Positions 1 to 7,772 of a stretch of DNA of 64,000 bases are shown piece by piece. A program made the translations under genes and the position numbers. Below the pieces are notes generated by a model. The model worked only from the letters and a program-made list of their open reading frames with translations. It had not been told where the DNA came from and searched no databases. The stretch lies in the NCBI GenBank assembly GCA_050480245.1, contig JBCNEQ010000004.1; one strand, written 5' to 3'. This DNA is from Anoxybacillus sp050480245 (GTDB taxonomy: Bacteria; Bacillota; Bacilli; Bacillales; Anoxybacillaceae). Positions within the stretch are counted from its first letter, which is position 1, and every line of letters begins with the position of its first letter.

Positions 1-20
1 CCCTCCATATGATTATCGTC

Positions 21-84
21 AACCGTTAATGTATCATAAAAAAGCGTGTATTGACAAAGTTTTTTTATAACTATACTAACGGTT
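21..84. repeat. 8-bp inverted repeat in non-coding left edge
   Basis: AACCGTTA at 21-28 is matched by its exact reverse complement TAACGGTT at 77-84, with an AT-rich 48-bp spacer. No open frame in 1-101 looks coding. The arms could be an operator pair for a gene beyond the left edge, or chance. Nothing else is recognisable in this stretch. Confidence 0.35.
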
Positions 85-101
85 ATAGGAAGGAAGGGAA
101 T

Positions 102-130
102 AAAAAAACGCAAGAGGAAACCTCTTACGT
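102..130 (-). terminator. Terminator of the small lipoprotein gene
   Basis: A 9-bp stem (109-117 with 121-129, one G-T pair, AAA loop) is followed on the minus strand by a run of seven T. It begins directly after the lipoprotein stop codon. Confidence 0.8.
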
Positions 131-131
131 T

Positions 132-362
132 TTATTCGTCTACATTGTCTGCATCGTTCACGTCTTCTGGATCTTCAACGGCTTCTTCTTCATCTGGCAC
201 AGCGTCATTTTCATCGTCGCCAGCGCCTTCATTTGTGTCTTCACCTGGCTGCACTTCTTCTTGGTTATCTACCTCGTTGTCTGTATCATCGTTATTGCAA
301 CCGGTAACGACCATAATGGCGATGAATGCGCTAAGTAATTTGAGTAGCCATTTCGTTTTCAT
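132..362 (-). CDS. Small acidic lipoprotein
   Basis: A 76-residue predicted lipoprotein of unknown function. Residues 1-21 form a signal peptide (MKTKW, then a hydrophobic run) ending in the lipobox VTGC, so the mature protein should begin with a lipidated cysteine on the outer face of the membrane. The rest is almost entirely Asp, Glu, Asn, Gly and Pro, with no aromatic residue or recognisable fold, so it is probably disordered and strongly negative. The start chosen is the ATG at 362, seven bases after AAGGAG; the frame is open seven codons further but has no ribosome site there. It has its own terminator. I do not recognise a family. Confidence 0.7.
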   Translation of the reverse strand: MKTKWLLKLLSAFIAIMVVTGCNNDDTDNEVDNQEEVQPGEDTNEGAGDDENDAVPDEEEAVEDPEDVNDADNVDE

Positions 363-429
363 CGTTTGTCTCCTTTCCTTCACATGATGTGATCACCTAT
401 AATATGCCCAGAAAGGAAACGGTCATGCA

Positions 430-858
430 TTATTTTTCACCGAGCGCAAACATGATTTCTGTTTCGCATACGAGCTCGCCGTCAACGGTGGCGACTCCTC
501 TTCCTTTGCCGATTGCGCCTTTAAAACGAATCATTTCGACTTCTAATCGTAATTGATCGCCCGGCTTTACTTGCTTTTTAAAGCGGCAGTTATCAATGCC
601 GGTGAAAAAGGCGAGGCGACCGCGGTTTTCTTCTTTCATTAACATCGCGACAGCTCCCACTTGCGCAAGCGCTTCGACAATTAATACGCCAGGCATGACG
701 GGATAGTCAGGAAAATGACCGACAAAAAATTGTTCGTTTGCGCTCACGTTTTTCATGCCGACGGCGCGTTTTCCTTCTTCGACTTCAATGATGCGATCAA
801 CGAGTAAAAACGGATAACGATGTGGAATAATTTGTTGAATTTGTTGAATATCAAGCAT
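430..858 (-). CDS. fabZ: 3-hydroxyacyl-ACP dehydratase FabZ
   Basis: Dehydrates 3-hydroxyacyl-ACP to trans-2-enoyl-ACP in type II fatty acid elongation in the cytoplasm. The 142-residue length is normal for the family. The hot-dog fold signatures are visible: IIPHRYPFLLVDR near the N-terminus with the catalytic His, and HFPDYPVMPGVLIVEALAQVGA at about 48-69 with the catalytic Glu. The ATG at 858 follows AAAGGAGGAACA. A terminator lies immediately upstream (877-908), so it is transcribed separately from the flagellar/mbl genes; no clear promoter was resolved in the short gap. In B. subtilis the equivalent gene (ywpB) also sits near flhP and mbl. Confidence 0.95.
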   Translation of the reverse strand: MLDIQQIQQIIPHRYPFLLVDRIIEVEEGKRAVGMKNVSANEQFFVGHFPDYPVMPGVLIVEALAQVGAVAMLMKEENRGRLAFFTGIDNCRFKKQVKPGDQLRLEVEMIRFKGAIGKGRGVATVDGELVCETEIMFALGEK

Positions 859-876
859 GCATTGTTCCTCCTTTAT

Positions 877-908
877 AAAAAAACGGAAGGATCTCCCTTC
901 CGCCTTTT
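877..908 (-). terminator. Terminator after the EpuA-like gene
   Basis: Stem CGGAAGG / CCTTCCG (884-890 with 896-902) with a short loop and T-runs on both strands. It closes the transcript from 943-1994 and may act in both directions. Confidence 0.8.
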
Positions 909-942
909 TTCCAATGTATCACGTTTTGAAGTGGTCTGTCCA

Positions 943-1155
943 CTACTGTTTTTCGATTAAATCGACAATATGTTGCCACGTCGCTGGCTTTAACGCATCC
1001 CATGCGTTTCCTTCGCCAAGCACGCCGTAGCCAACCATCGCTCCTGCCAACGTGCTAATGGTAATCAAACAAAGGACGATGAGTAAACGAAGCCAAATCG
1101 GAATAAGACGGCGGCGCGGACGGCGAAGCGAGCGTTTCTGTTGTTTTTCCTCCAT
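943..1155 (-). CDS. Small basic membrane protein, EpuA-like (PF11772)
   Basis: A 70-residue protein with a very basic N-terminus (residues 7-20, mostly Arg and Lys), one transmembrane helix at about 22-47 and a short C-terminal tail. This architecture matches the family annotated as 'DNA-directed RNA polymerase subunit beta' or EpuA. That name is historical; a role in the polymerase is not evident from sequence. It lies 14 bases downstream of flhP in the same direction, so it is probably co-transcribed with flhO-flhP, and it precedes a terminator. By topology the basic segment should be cytoplasmic. The family call rests on size, layout and context. Confidence 0.65.
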   Translation of the reverse strand: MEEKQQKRSLRRPRRRLIPIWLRLLIVLCLITISTLAGAMVGYGVLGEGNAWDALKPATWQHIVDLIEKQ

Positions 1156-1169
1156 ATCATTTTCCCTCT

Positions 1170-1994
1170 CTATGAACGAATGCCGTTAATAATCCCCATC
1201 ATTTGATCCGACAACGTAATCGCACGAGCGTTTAGCTGATATGACCGTTGCGTAATCATGAGCTCGCTCATCTCGGTCGCTAGTTCAACGTTCGATTGTT
1301 CCAAGGCGTATTGTTGCATGGAAATGTCGTTACGATTGTTGCCAGCTAAATTAACCGTTACGTCTTCATGATTCACATCAGCTGGAAAAGCAAAACGGTT
1401 ATCGCCAAGCGACTGCATCAGTTGCGGGCGCGTCACATATGATACGCCGATGTTCACGGTCTTCATGATGTTTCCGTTTGGCGCAATGAATTGCATCGTT
1501 CCGTTTTGAGTGACTTGAATATCTTTAAATCCGTCCGGTACCGTAATCAGTTCGTTGTTTTCATCTACAACTGCATAGCCATCTGCCGTCACAAGCATCA
1601 ATTCATTTGGATTGTTCACCGACGGACTAAGGTAAAACGCACCATCGCGCGTATATTGCATCGCACCATCGACAAGGATGCGGAAAAATTGCCCTTCTTT
1701 CGTCAATGCAAGATCAAGCGGACGATCTGTTTTTACAATCGAGCCTTGTTTCACTTGCATATAGGTGGACGCGACTTTTGCGCCGACACCGAGGCGGACA
1801 CCTGCTGGCGTCAGACGAGGCGCTTCGTCCGTTTTTAGCAAGTTCGTAAACTGTTGGGCGAGCAATTCACCAAATACGGCATCGCGTTTTTTAAACCCGG
1901 TCGTATTGACGTTGGCGATATTATGGCTAATGACGTCTAGTTGTTGTTGTAGTTGGTTCATCGTGTTGGCGGCAGTAATCATTGACCGAAGCAT
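1170..1994 (-). CDS. flhP: Flagellar hook-basal body protein FlhP (FlgG/FlgF type)
   Basis: A distal-rod/hook type axial protein of the flagellar basal body, exported by the flagellar type III system. The 274-residue product starts MLRSMITAANTMNQLQQQLD and carries the rod signature NIANVNTTGFKK at about 26-37; the C-terminal conserved box is VELATEMSELMITQRSYQLNARAI at about 235-258. The ATG at 1994 was chosen over the one two codons earlier because the GGGGG ribosome site abuts the first and sits six bases from the second, and because B. subtilis FlhP begins MLRSM. It follows flhO by ten bases. Confidence 0.9.
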   Translation of the reverse strand: MLRSMITAANTMNQLQQQLDVISHNIANVNTTGFKKRDAVFGELLAQQFTNLLKTDEAPRLTPAGVRLGVGAKVASTYMQVKQGSIVKTDRPLDLALTKEGQFFRILVDGAMQYTRDGAFYLSPSVNNPNELMLVTADGYAVVDENNELITVPDGFKDIQVTQNGTMQFIAPNGNIMKTVNIGVSYVTRPQLMQSLGDNRFAFPADVNHEDVTVNLAGNNRNDISMQQYALEQSNVELATEMSELMITQRSYQLNARAITLSDQMMGIINGIRS

Positions 1995-2004
1995 CGTCAT
2001 CCCC

Positions 2005-2793
2005 CTACCTTAAGCGGCCAATTTCGTTTGCCGCTTTGTCCATACTTTTATCGTACGCTTGTAAAATTTTTTGATTCGCCTCAAAGGCGCGATAAGCCGA
2101 CAACATGTCCGTCATCGCACGGGAAAGATCGACGTTTGAACGTTCAATATATTGTTGGCGAATTGTATACGTTTGTGCAGGCGGGAGTTCTCCTTCTGCC
2201 CGGAATAAACCGTTTCCTTCTTTCGCAAGCGTTTGAACATCGTCAGCGTAGGCGATGCGAAGGCGGGCGATTTGTTCGCCATCTTTTGTGATCGTTCCGT
2301 CCGTTAATACAGTAAACTGCTCGTCCCCGATGAAAATACGGTTACCGCTTTCATCAAGCACGTAAAGACCGTCTGTCGTCGTTAAAAAGCCGTCTGCATC
2401 GATGGTCAAATGGCCGTTTCGCGTATAACGAACGTCGCCTGTTTCGTTTTGAACGGTAAAAAATGATGTGCCCGTGCCATCGACAATCGCTACATCAGTG
2501 TTGTTGCCTGTTTCGCGTATATCTCCTTGCGCAAAGTTCGGCACAAGTTCTTGCACGTACACCCCTGTTGAGAGCGGACCAATGTATGTACGATCGCGCC
2601 ATGTGAGTTTCCTTTCTGTCGGAATGGTCGTTTGTTGAATGCGGTGCATTAGCATCTCTGGAAAAGCCCGCAACGATGCTTGATCAGCTTTATAGCCCGG
2701 CGTATTGGCGTTTGCGATATTGTTCGTCATCATTTCGATGCGGCGTTGTTGAGAAAGCATGCCTGAAGCAGCTGTATATAGTCCGCGAAACAT
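2005..2793 (-). CDS. flhO: Flagellar hook-basal body protein FlhO (FlgG/FlgF type)
   Basis: A second flagellar rod-type axial protein, 262 residues, paralogous to the next gene. It starts MFRGLYTAASGMLSQQRR and has the rod motif NNIANANTPGYKAD at about 24-37, plus the C-terminal SNVDLSRAMTDMLSAYRAFEANQKIL box. Both ends form the D0 coiled coil of rod/hook proteins. It sits between mbl and flhP exactly as in B. subtilis, where flhO and flhP are co-transcribed and physically apart from the main fla/che operon. The mbl terminator lies upstream; a TATAAT-like box near 2830 could be its promoter, but no good -35 partner or sigma-D site was found. Confidence 0.9.
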   Translation of the reverse strand: MFRGLYTAASGMLSQQRRIEMMTNNIANANTPGYKADQASLRAFPEMLMHRIQQTTIPTERKLTWRDRTYIGPLSTGVYVQELVPNFAQGDIRETGNNTDVAIVDGTGTSFFTVQNETGDVRYTRNGHLTIDADGFLTTTDGLYVLDESGNRIFIGDEQFTVLTDGTITKDGEQIARLRIAYADDVQTLAKEGNGLFRAEGELPPAQTYTIRQQYIERSNVDLSRAMTDMLSAYRAFEANQKILQAYDKSMDKAANEIGRLR

Positions 2794-2847
2794 AAAACGT
2801 TCCCCTCCATCGTTTTCACACTACTTTCATTATAAAAGAAAAAGGGG

Positions 2848-2882
2848 GAAAAAGCGAATAGGTACCATTTCCCAATGGCACC
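2848..2882 (-). terminator. Terminator of mbl
   Basis: A 9-bp imperfect stem, 2861-2869 with 2874-2882, followed on the minus strand by a short T-run at 2848-2854. It overlaps the mbl stop codon. Confidence 0.6.
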
Positions 2883-3886
2883 TACCCGAGTTGACGATAT
2901 GGGGCTTTGTCGATGTTATCAAGCATTAACCCTGTGCCGATGGCTACGCAATCCATCGGATTTTCCGCAATAAAAATAGGCACTTTTAATTCTTGTGCAA
3001 GCAGTTGGTCAATGCCATGAAGTAACGCCCCGCCTCCTGTTAAGAAAATGCCGCGGTCAATAATGTCGGCTGACAGTTCTGGCGGTGTGCGCTCAAGCAC
3101 GCTTTTTGCTGTTTGGACGATCGTATATACCGTTTCGCGCAGCGCTTTTTCAATTTCACCGGAACGAACAGTAATCGTTCTTGGCAAGCCGGTTACTAAA
3201 TCGCGACCGCGAATATCCATCGCTTCATCGCGAGCGTTCGGAAAAACGGTAGCGATGTTCATTTTAATTTCTTCCGCTGTTCGCTCACCAATTAATAGCT
3301 TATATTCTCGTTTAATGTAATTTAAAATTTCTTGGTCAAATTTATCGCCAGCTACTTTAATGGATGCGGATGTGACGATGTCGCCCATCGATAATACTGC
3401 AACATCTGTTGTACCTCCACCGATGTCGACCACCATGTTTCCAAAAGGTTGAAAAATATCCATTCCGGCGCCGATAGCCGCTACTTTTGGTTCTTCTTCT
3501 AAATATACTTTTTTGCCGCCGCTTTTTTCGGCTGCTTCTTTAATCGCTTTTCGTTCGACTGATGTAATGTTCGTTGGGCAACAAATTAAAATGCGCGGTT
3601 TAGCAAACCATCCTTTTAAATTGAGTTTGCTTAAAAAATGTTTCAACATCGCTTCGGTAATTTCAAAGTCCGCAATCACCCCGTCTTTTAACGGACGAAT
3701 GGCAACAATATGCCCAGGCGTGCGCCCGACCATGCGCCGCGCTTCTTCTCCTACCGCTAACACCCGCTTTGTATGTTGATCAATCGCAACGACGGAAGGT
3801 TCGTTCAATACGATGCCTTTCCCTTTTACATAAATCAACACGTTCGCCGTGCCGAGGTCGATGCCGATATCCCTTGCCAAAAACAT
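2882..3886 (-). CDS. mbl: Cell-shape protein Mbl (MreB-like actin homologue)
   Basis: A bacterial actin that moves with the elongasome and guides lateral-wall peptidoglycan and teichoic acid synthesis under the membrane. The 334 residues include the phosphate-1 motif DIGIDLGTANVLIY at about 6-19, phosphate-2 MVVDIGGGTTDVAVLS at about 151-166 and the adenosine motif LTGGGALLHGID near 288. The start at 3886 follows AAGGAGG. Its position between spoIIID and flhO, and the length, favour Mbl over MreB or MreBH. A possible extended -10 (TGGTAAAAT) lies at 3921-3929. Confidence 0.95.
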   Translation of the reverse strand: MFLARDIGIDLGTANVLIYVKGKGIVLNEPSVVAIDQHTKRVLAVGEEARRMVGRTPGHIVAIRPLKDGVIADFEITEAMLKHFLSKLNLKGWFAKPRILICCPTNITSVERKAIKEAAEKSGGKKVYLEEEPKVAAIGAGMDIFQPFGNMVVDIGGGTTDVAVLSMGDIVTSASIKVAGDKFDQEILNYIKREYKLLIGERTAEEIKMNIATVFPNARDEAMDIRGRDLVTGLPRTITVRSGEIEKALRETVYTIVQTAKSVLERTPPELSADIIDRGIFLTGGGALLHGIDQLLAQELKVPIFIAENPMDCVAIGTGLMLDNIDKAPYRQLG

Positions 3887-3920
3887 ATATGTTCCTCCTT
3901 GCCATTTCTCCTAATAAGAC

Positions 3921-3929
3921 ATTTTACCA
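3921..3929 (-). promoter_or_regulatory. Possible extended -10 promoter of mbl
   Basis: TGGTAAAAT on the minus strand, 35 bases upstream of the mbl start, fits an extended -10 element. The -35 position is poor, so this is tentative. Confidence 0.35.
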
Positions 3930-3977
3930 CAATGATGACGAAAAAAGAGAACATTTTTGACAAGGGAGACAACAAAA

Positions 3978-4241
3978 TTAAGTCGCTTGCTCGGTTTCTT
4001 TTTTATACTTTTTCTTCGTCGCTTCTCCTCCACGCAAATGGCGAATGGATTTATGGTAATCTAAAATTTCTTTCACTTCATTCGCTAATTCGGGGTCAAT
4101 TTCCGGGAGCCGTTCCGTTAAGTCTTTATGCACGGTGCTTTTAGATACACCGAATTCTTTCGCGATGACGCGAACGGTTTTTCTCGTCTCCACGATATAC
4201 TTGCCAATCTTGATTGTACGCTCTTTGATGTAATCGTGCAC
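3978..4241 (-). CDS. spoIIID: Sporulation transcription factor SpoIIID
   Basis: A small DNA-binding protein that switches many genes on or off in the mother cell between the sigma-E and sigma-K stages. The 87-residue product is almost superimposable on B. subtilis SpoIIID: HDYIKERTIKIGKYIVET, then a helix-turn-helix VRVIAKEFGVSKSTVHKDL at about 24-42, and a basic C-terminal tail (GGEATKKKYKK). The start is GTG at 4241, eight bases after GGAGGG. The 220-base region upstream (4242-4463) shows no clear sigma-E promoter and no other gene. Confidence 0.97.
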   Translation of the reverse strand: MHDYIKERTIKIGKYIVETRKTVRVIAKEFGVSKSTVHKDLTERLPEIDPELANEVKEILDYHKSIRHLRGGEATKKKYKKETEQAT

Positions 4242-4429
4242 ACTGCTCGCCCTCCCTAAGTTGGATGTGAGAAGTGTGAAATGAGACGCATAAGGCGGTT
4301 GTCGCAGTGGCGTTTACTCGTTCATGACAAAATCGTCAATCTCATCTATTAATTGTTCATCTCACCTCAAACACCCTCGTTGTTCAAGTTTGTAATAATG
4401 TATTAGGCAAGAAGAAAATATATTCCATA

Positions 4430-4465
4430 AAAAAGCGAACAGATGAGCATTTTGCCCATCTGTTC
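4430..4465 (-). terminator. Terminator of spoIIQ
   Basis: GAACAGATG/CATCTGTTC stem (4437-4445 with 4457-4465) followed by GCTTTTTT on the minus strand. The stem includes the spoIIQ stop codon. Confidence 0.8.
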
Positions 4466-5279
4466 ATGTTCTTGCCATTCCGATCGAAGCATCTGGCACA
4501 GTGCTTGACGGATCGGCTTCTTGTTCATTTGTTTCGCTTTGATTTGTTTCTTGTTGTTCCGCTTGTTGTTCCGCTTGTTGTTCCGCTTGTTGCTCCGTTG
4601 TTTGTTGTTCATTGTTTTCTAATGCGCTTAGCGGTTGATCGAAGTAAGCGACTGGGTTAACCGCTTGCCCATCTTTGCGAATTTCAAAGTGAACGTGAAC
4701 GCCTGCTTCTTTATTGAACTCGTTTGTGCCCGCTTTTGCGATCACTTGCCCTTGTTTTACTGTATCGCCTGTTTTCACTTGCACGTCTGTTAATGATTGA
4801 TATACCGTCACAACGCCACGATCGTGTTGAAGATGAACGACGTAACCGAAGATCGGGTCTTTTTCTGCTTTAATGACTGTTCCGCTTAACGATGCAGTTA
4901 CATCAAAGCTTTCGCCGTTTTTCATCGCGATGTCGACACCTTTGTTCGGATAATATTCATCATTATAAGAGACGAGAGCGGCTTCTTGTTCTTCAGCTGG
5001 TGCATTAAAGTCGTAAAACGGTTTAGCGATTTCTACAGCATTCGGATCAAGGACAGGCATGACAATTTGTTCAACGGCTTGTTGTACAGGAACAGAGTCT
5101 GGTTCGTTCACAGCTGTGCCTTGTTCTGCTTCATCAACAGGCGGTTGGACGATGTCGTTTGTTTTGCTTTGGAACCAAAGCACACCTGTTAAAATGAGCG
5201 CTGCACTTAACAAATAAATCGAAGGAACAACCCAACGTTTACGGAACAACTTTGAAACTTTTTTGTTTTCTTCTTTCAT
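4464..5279 (-). CDS. spoIIQ: Stage II sporulation protein Q (SpoIIQ), LytM-domain channel protein
   Basis: A forespore membrane protein that binds mother-cell SpoIIIAH across the engulfment septum. The 271-residue product has a basic cytoplasmic N-terminus, one transmembrane helix at about 19-38 and an extracytoplasmic degenerate M23/LytM domain (GVDIAMKNGESFDV... HLQHDRGVVTVYQSL... GVHVHFEIRKDGQAVNPVAYFD). Of the usual M23 zinc ligands the HVHFE box is present, while the first His-x3-Asp site reads GVDIA, consistent with a non-peptidase. The start at 5279 (MKEENKK) is eight bases after GAGG and matches B. subtilis; the frame extends 14 codons further without support. The C-terminus has four tandem EQQA units. 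Confidence 0.93.
   Translation of the reverse strand: MKEENKKVSKLFRKRWVVPSIYLLSAALILTGVLWFQSKTNDIVQPPVDEAEQGTAVNEPDSVPVQQAVEQIVMPVLDPNAVEIAKPFYDFNAPAEEQEAALVSYNDEYYPNKGVDIAMKNGESFDVTASLSGTVIKAEKDPIFGYVVHLQHDRGVVTVYQSLTDVQVKTGDTVKQGQVIAKAGTNEFNKEAGVHVHFEIRKDGQAVNPVAYFDQPLSALENNEQQTTEQQAEQQAEQQAEQQETNQSETNEQEADPSSTVPDASIGMART
4551..4598. repeat. 12-bp tandem repeat in spoIIQ
   Basis: About four head-to-tail copies of TTGTTGTTCCGC (plus strand), the last with two changes. They encode the repeated tetrapeptide EQQA in the SpoIIQ tail. Because the unit is a multiple of three, copy number can change by slippage without breaking the frame. Confidence 0.85.
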
Positions 5280-5353
5280 GTTCATCACCTCAGCAACCAT
5301 TGTGAACAGAAAGAAGAACATTTATACACTTCCAAACAAAAAAATTTGTCGCT

Positions 5354-6349
5354 TCAAAATTTTGAAGCGACAAGTGAAAGATCGTGAATTTGTACCCCTT
5401 GATAATAATATGTGACAATTTCTTTATACGTTTTCCCTTGTTTCGCTAAGAAGTTCGCTCCGTATTGACTCATGCCGACACCGTGGCCGTATCCTTTCGT
5501 CGTGATGACGATGTTGTTTCCTTGTCGTTTCCATGTAAAATCGGTCGATTTGAGTTGCAACTTTTCACGCACTTCCCGACCGGTAAGCTGTTTTCCGTTA
5601 ATATCGACAAGGGAAACACGCTTGCCTGGCGTGCGAGCGAGCACTTTGCCGATAGATGATCCGTCTTTCGGTAATTTCACACCGAGCCGTTGTTCAAATT
5701 CGCGAACGGATATTGTCATTTGTTCATAAAACTTCGGCGACTGTGTGTCCCACGGGCTTTCGACGCTCGTTAAATACGGGAAAGCGTTTTGCCAATATGC
5801 TTCTGAGTTTTCGGTATAGCCGTTGCTCGTTGAGAAAAATGCCGCTTCAATCGGTTCGTTGTTGTACGTTAAAATTTGCCCTCTTGTCGCCTCGACTGCT
5901 TCTTTAATTTTTTTCATTTTCCATTCGTAACTCATGCCCCACAGTTGTTTTAACTGTTCTTCGTTATAATACACTTGATGCATGACCGTATCGGTGACGT
6001 TCGCCCCTTCTGGCAGTTCAATCGTCTGTTTATGCATAAGCTGTTTAACAATGTACGTCCTTGCGGTAAGCGCTTGTGCTTTCAACGCTTCCATTTCAAA
6101 TTCCGCTGGCATTTCTGCCGCTACAACACCAACGACGTATTGTTCTAGCGGAAGCCGTTCCACTTTTTTTTCTTTGCTTCGATATACAGCTACTTCAACC
6201 GTCGGTTCATCGCGCGCTTGTGCCTGCTTCGGTTGGGCAGGAAGGGTCGCTTCTTGTTTTTCTCCAAACGCTAAGACGACTAACGCAGGAATGAGTAAAA
6301 TGAGTGTAAATAACGCAATCGTTGCGATCATCCATTGTCGCAAAATCAT
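5354..6349 (-). CDS. spoIID: Stage II sporulation protein D (SpoIID), lytic transglycosylase
   Basis: A mother-cell membrane enzyme that degrades septal and forespore-facing peptidoglycan during engulfment, together with SpoIIM and SpoIIP. The 331 residues start with a signal anchor (about 7-28), then the SpoIID domain: LPLEQYVVGVVAAEMPAEFEMEALKAQALTARTY with the catalytic Glu, the AAFFSTSNGYTENSE box, and the C-terminal GYGHGVGMSQYGANFLAKQGKTYKEI. The start abuts an AAGGGGGG site. A good sigma-E promoter lies at 6372-6400, in line with known mother-cell expression. It sits just downstream of the murAA terminator. Confidence 0.95.
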   Translation of the reverse strand: MILRQWMIATIALFTLILLIPALVVLAFGEKQEATLPAQPKQAQARDEPTVEVAVYRSKEKKVERLPLEQYVVGVVAAEMPAEFEMEALKAQALTARTYIVKQLMHKQTIELPEGANVTDTVMHQVYYNEEQLKQLWGMSYEWKMKKIKEAVEATRGQILTYNNEPIEAAFFSTSNGYTENSEAYWQNAFPYLTSVESPWDTQSPKFYEQMTISVREFEQRLGVKLPKDGSSIGKVLARTPGKRVSLVDINGKQLTGREVREKLQLKSTDFTWKRQGNNIVITTKGYGHGVGMSQYGANFLAKQGKTYKEIVTYYYQGVQIHDLSLVASKF

Positions 6350-6371
6350 CCCCCCCTTTTGTCATTATTAC

Positions 6372-6400
6372 ACTTTATGCGGGGGGACAAGCGTATATGC
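6372..6400 (-). promoter_or_regulatory. Sigma-E promoter of spoIID
   Basis: Minus strand GCATATA (rev. 6394-6400) and CATAAAGT (rev. 6372-6379) separated by 14 bases closely match the sigma-E -35 and CATACAnT -10 consensus. Placed 23 bases upstream of the spoIID start. Confidence 0.65.
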
Positions 6401-6438
6401 AAAAACGACCATTAGCTTTTCGCAAACGGTCGTTTTTT
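6401..6438 (-). terminator. Terminator of murAA
   Basis: AACGACC / GGTCGTT arms (6404-6410 with 6428-6434) with a 17-base loop and T-rich flanks on both strands; located right after the murAA stop. Confidence 0.75.
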
Positions 6439-6442
6439 ACGT

Positions 6443-7741
6443 TTACACGACATCTGTCGCTTTCGTTTGTGCTGTATCAACATCTTCGCGCACACGTTCA
6501 ATATCAGCACCTAACGCAGCTAATTTTTCATGGAAGCGAACGTAACCACGATCTAAATGTTTAAGTTCCATCACGCGCGTATATCCTTCCGCCGCAAGTC
6601 CAGCTAAAATAAGCGCTGCAGCTGCGCGCAAATCCGTTGCAACCACTTCTGCACCTTGCAGTTGGCATGGACCATTAATGATGACGGAACGGCCTTCAAT
6701 TTTCATATCAGCGTTCATGCGCCGAAATTCTTCGACGTGCATAAAGCGATTTTCAAATACCGTTTCTGTCACCATGCTTGTGCCTTCGGCTTTCATAAGA
6801 AGCGCCATCATTTGCGACTGCATATCAGTCGGAAATCCAGGATGTGGCATCGTTTTCACGTCTACCGCTTTCAGTTTGTCTGGAGCAATGACGCGCAAAC
6901 CGTTGTCTTCTTCAACAATGGTGACACCCATTTCTTCTAATTTGGCGATTAATGATGTCAAATGTTCCGGCACCGCGCCTTGCACGAGGACGTTTCCACC
7001 TGTAATGGCAGCAGCAATCATAAATGTTCCGGCTTCAATACGATCAGGAATAACTGTATGTTCCGCACCATATAATGTAGTAACACCGTCGATGCGAATC
7101 GTGCCCGTTCCGGCACCGCGCACTTTCGCACCCATCGCATTTAAAAAGTTTGCTAGATCAACGATTTCCGGCTCTTTTGCGCAGTTTTCAATCACGGTTG
7201 TGCCTTCTGCTAATACGGCAGCCATCATAATGTTTTCTGTCGCACCGACACTTGGGAAATCTAAATAGATTTTCGCCCCGCGCAATTTTCCGTTCACTTC
7301 TGCGTCGATGAAACCGTTCCCGATTTTCACCGTCGCACCCATCGCTTCAAATCCTTTTAAATGTTGATCAATTGGTCTTGACCCGATCGCACAGCCGCCT
7401 GGTAGCGCGACGCGTGCGCGACCTTTGCGCGCAAGCAATGGACCCATCACTAGTACAGATGCTCGCATTTTTCGCACATATTCAAATGGAGCTTCAATGC
7501 TCAACTCTCCAGATGCATCAACGACAATTTTGTTGTTGCCAACCGTTACGTCCGCTTGTAAGTGACGTAACACTTCACTAATCGTATATACATCGGAGAG
7601 TTCAGGGACATCGTAAATGACGCTTTTTCCTTCACTCGCTAATAATGTTGCGGCGATGACCGGCAACACAGCATTTTTTGCACCTTCCACTTTCACTGTG
7701 CCGCTTAACCGCTTCCCGCCGCGGACGATGATTTTTTCCAA
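6443..7741 (-). CDS. murAA: UDP-N-acetylglucosamine 1-carboxyvinyltransferase (MurA, first copy)
   Basis: Transfers enolpyruvate from PEP to UDP-GlcNAc, the first committed step of peptidoglycan precursor synthesis; the target of fosfomycin. The product (432 residues) has the catalytic cysteine in GGCAIGSRPIDQHLKGFEAMG at about residue 117 and the substrate motif GAKNAVLPVIAA near 20. The start is TTG at 7741, preceded by GGAGGGG at 7-base spacing, giving the usual MEKIIVRGG terminus; the longer frame beginning seven codons upstream has no ribosome site. Context (ywmB upstream, spoIID downstream) matches B. subtilis murAA, the main copy. A second murA is at 47321. Confidence 0.95.
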   Translation of the reverse strand: MEKIIVRGGKRLSGTVKVEGAKNAVLPVIAATLLASEGKSVIYDVPELSDVYTISEVLRHLQADVTVGNNKIVVDASGELSIEAPFEYVRKMRASVLVMGPLLARKGRARVALPGGCAIGSRPIDQHLKGFEAMGATVKIGNGFIDAEVNGKLRGAKIYLDFPSVGATENIMMAAVLAEGTTVIENCAKEPEIVDLANFLNAMGAKVRGAGTGTIRIDGVTTLYGAEHTVIPDRIEAGTFMIAAAITGGNVLVQGAVPEHLTSLIAKLEEMGVTIVEEDNGLRVIAPDKLKAVDVKTMPHPGFPTDMQSQMMALLMKAEGTSMVTETVFENRFMHVEEFRRMNADMKIEGRSVIINGPCQLQGAEVVATDLRAAAALILAGLAAEGYTRVMELKHLDRGYVRFHEKLAALGADIERVREDVDTAQTKATDVV

Positions 7742-7772
7742 GGCATTCCCCTCCGCGTCCAAAGTCTCTATA

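Noticed and set aside
51..338. Plus-strand frame of 95 codons over the lipoprotein gene
   Set aside because: It is the complement of the Asp/Glu-rich lipoprotein, gives a low-complexity Phe/Val/Ile-rich product and has no matching family.
5299..5328. Sigma-F promoter of spoIIQ (GTATA ... GTTCACAAT)
   Set aside because: Two mismatches in the -10, a 16-base spacer and almost no room for a leader; plausible biologically but too weak to list.
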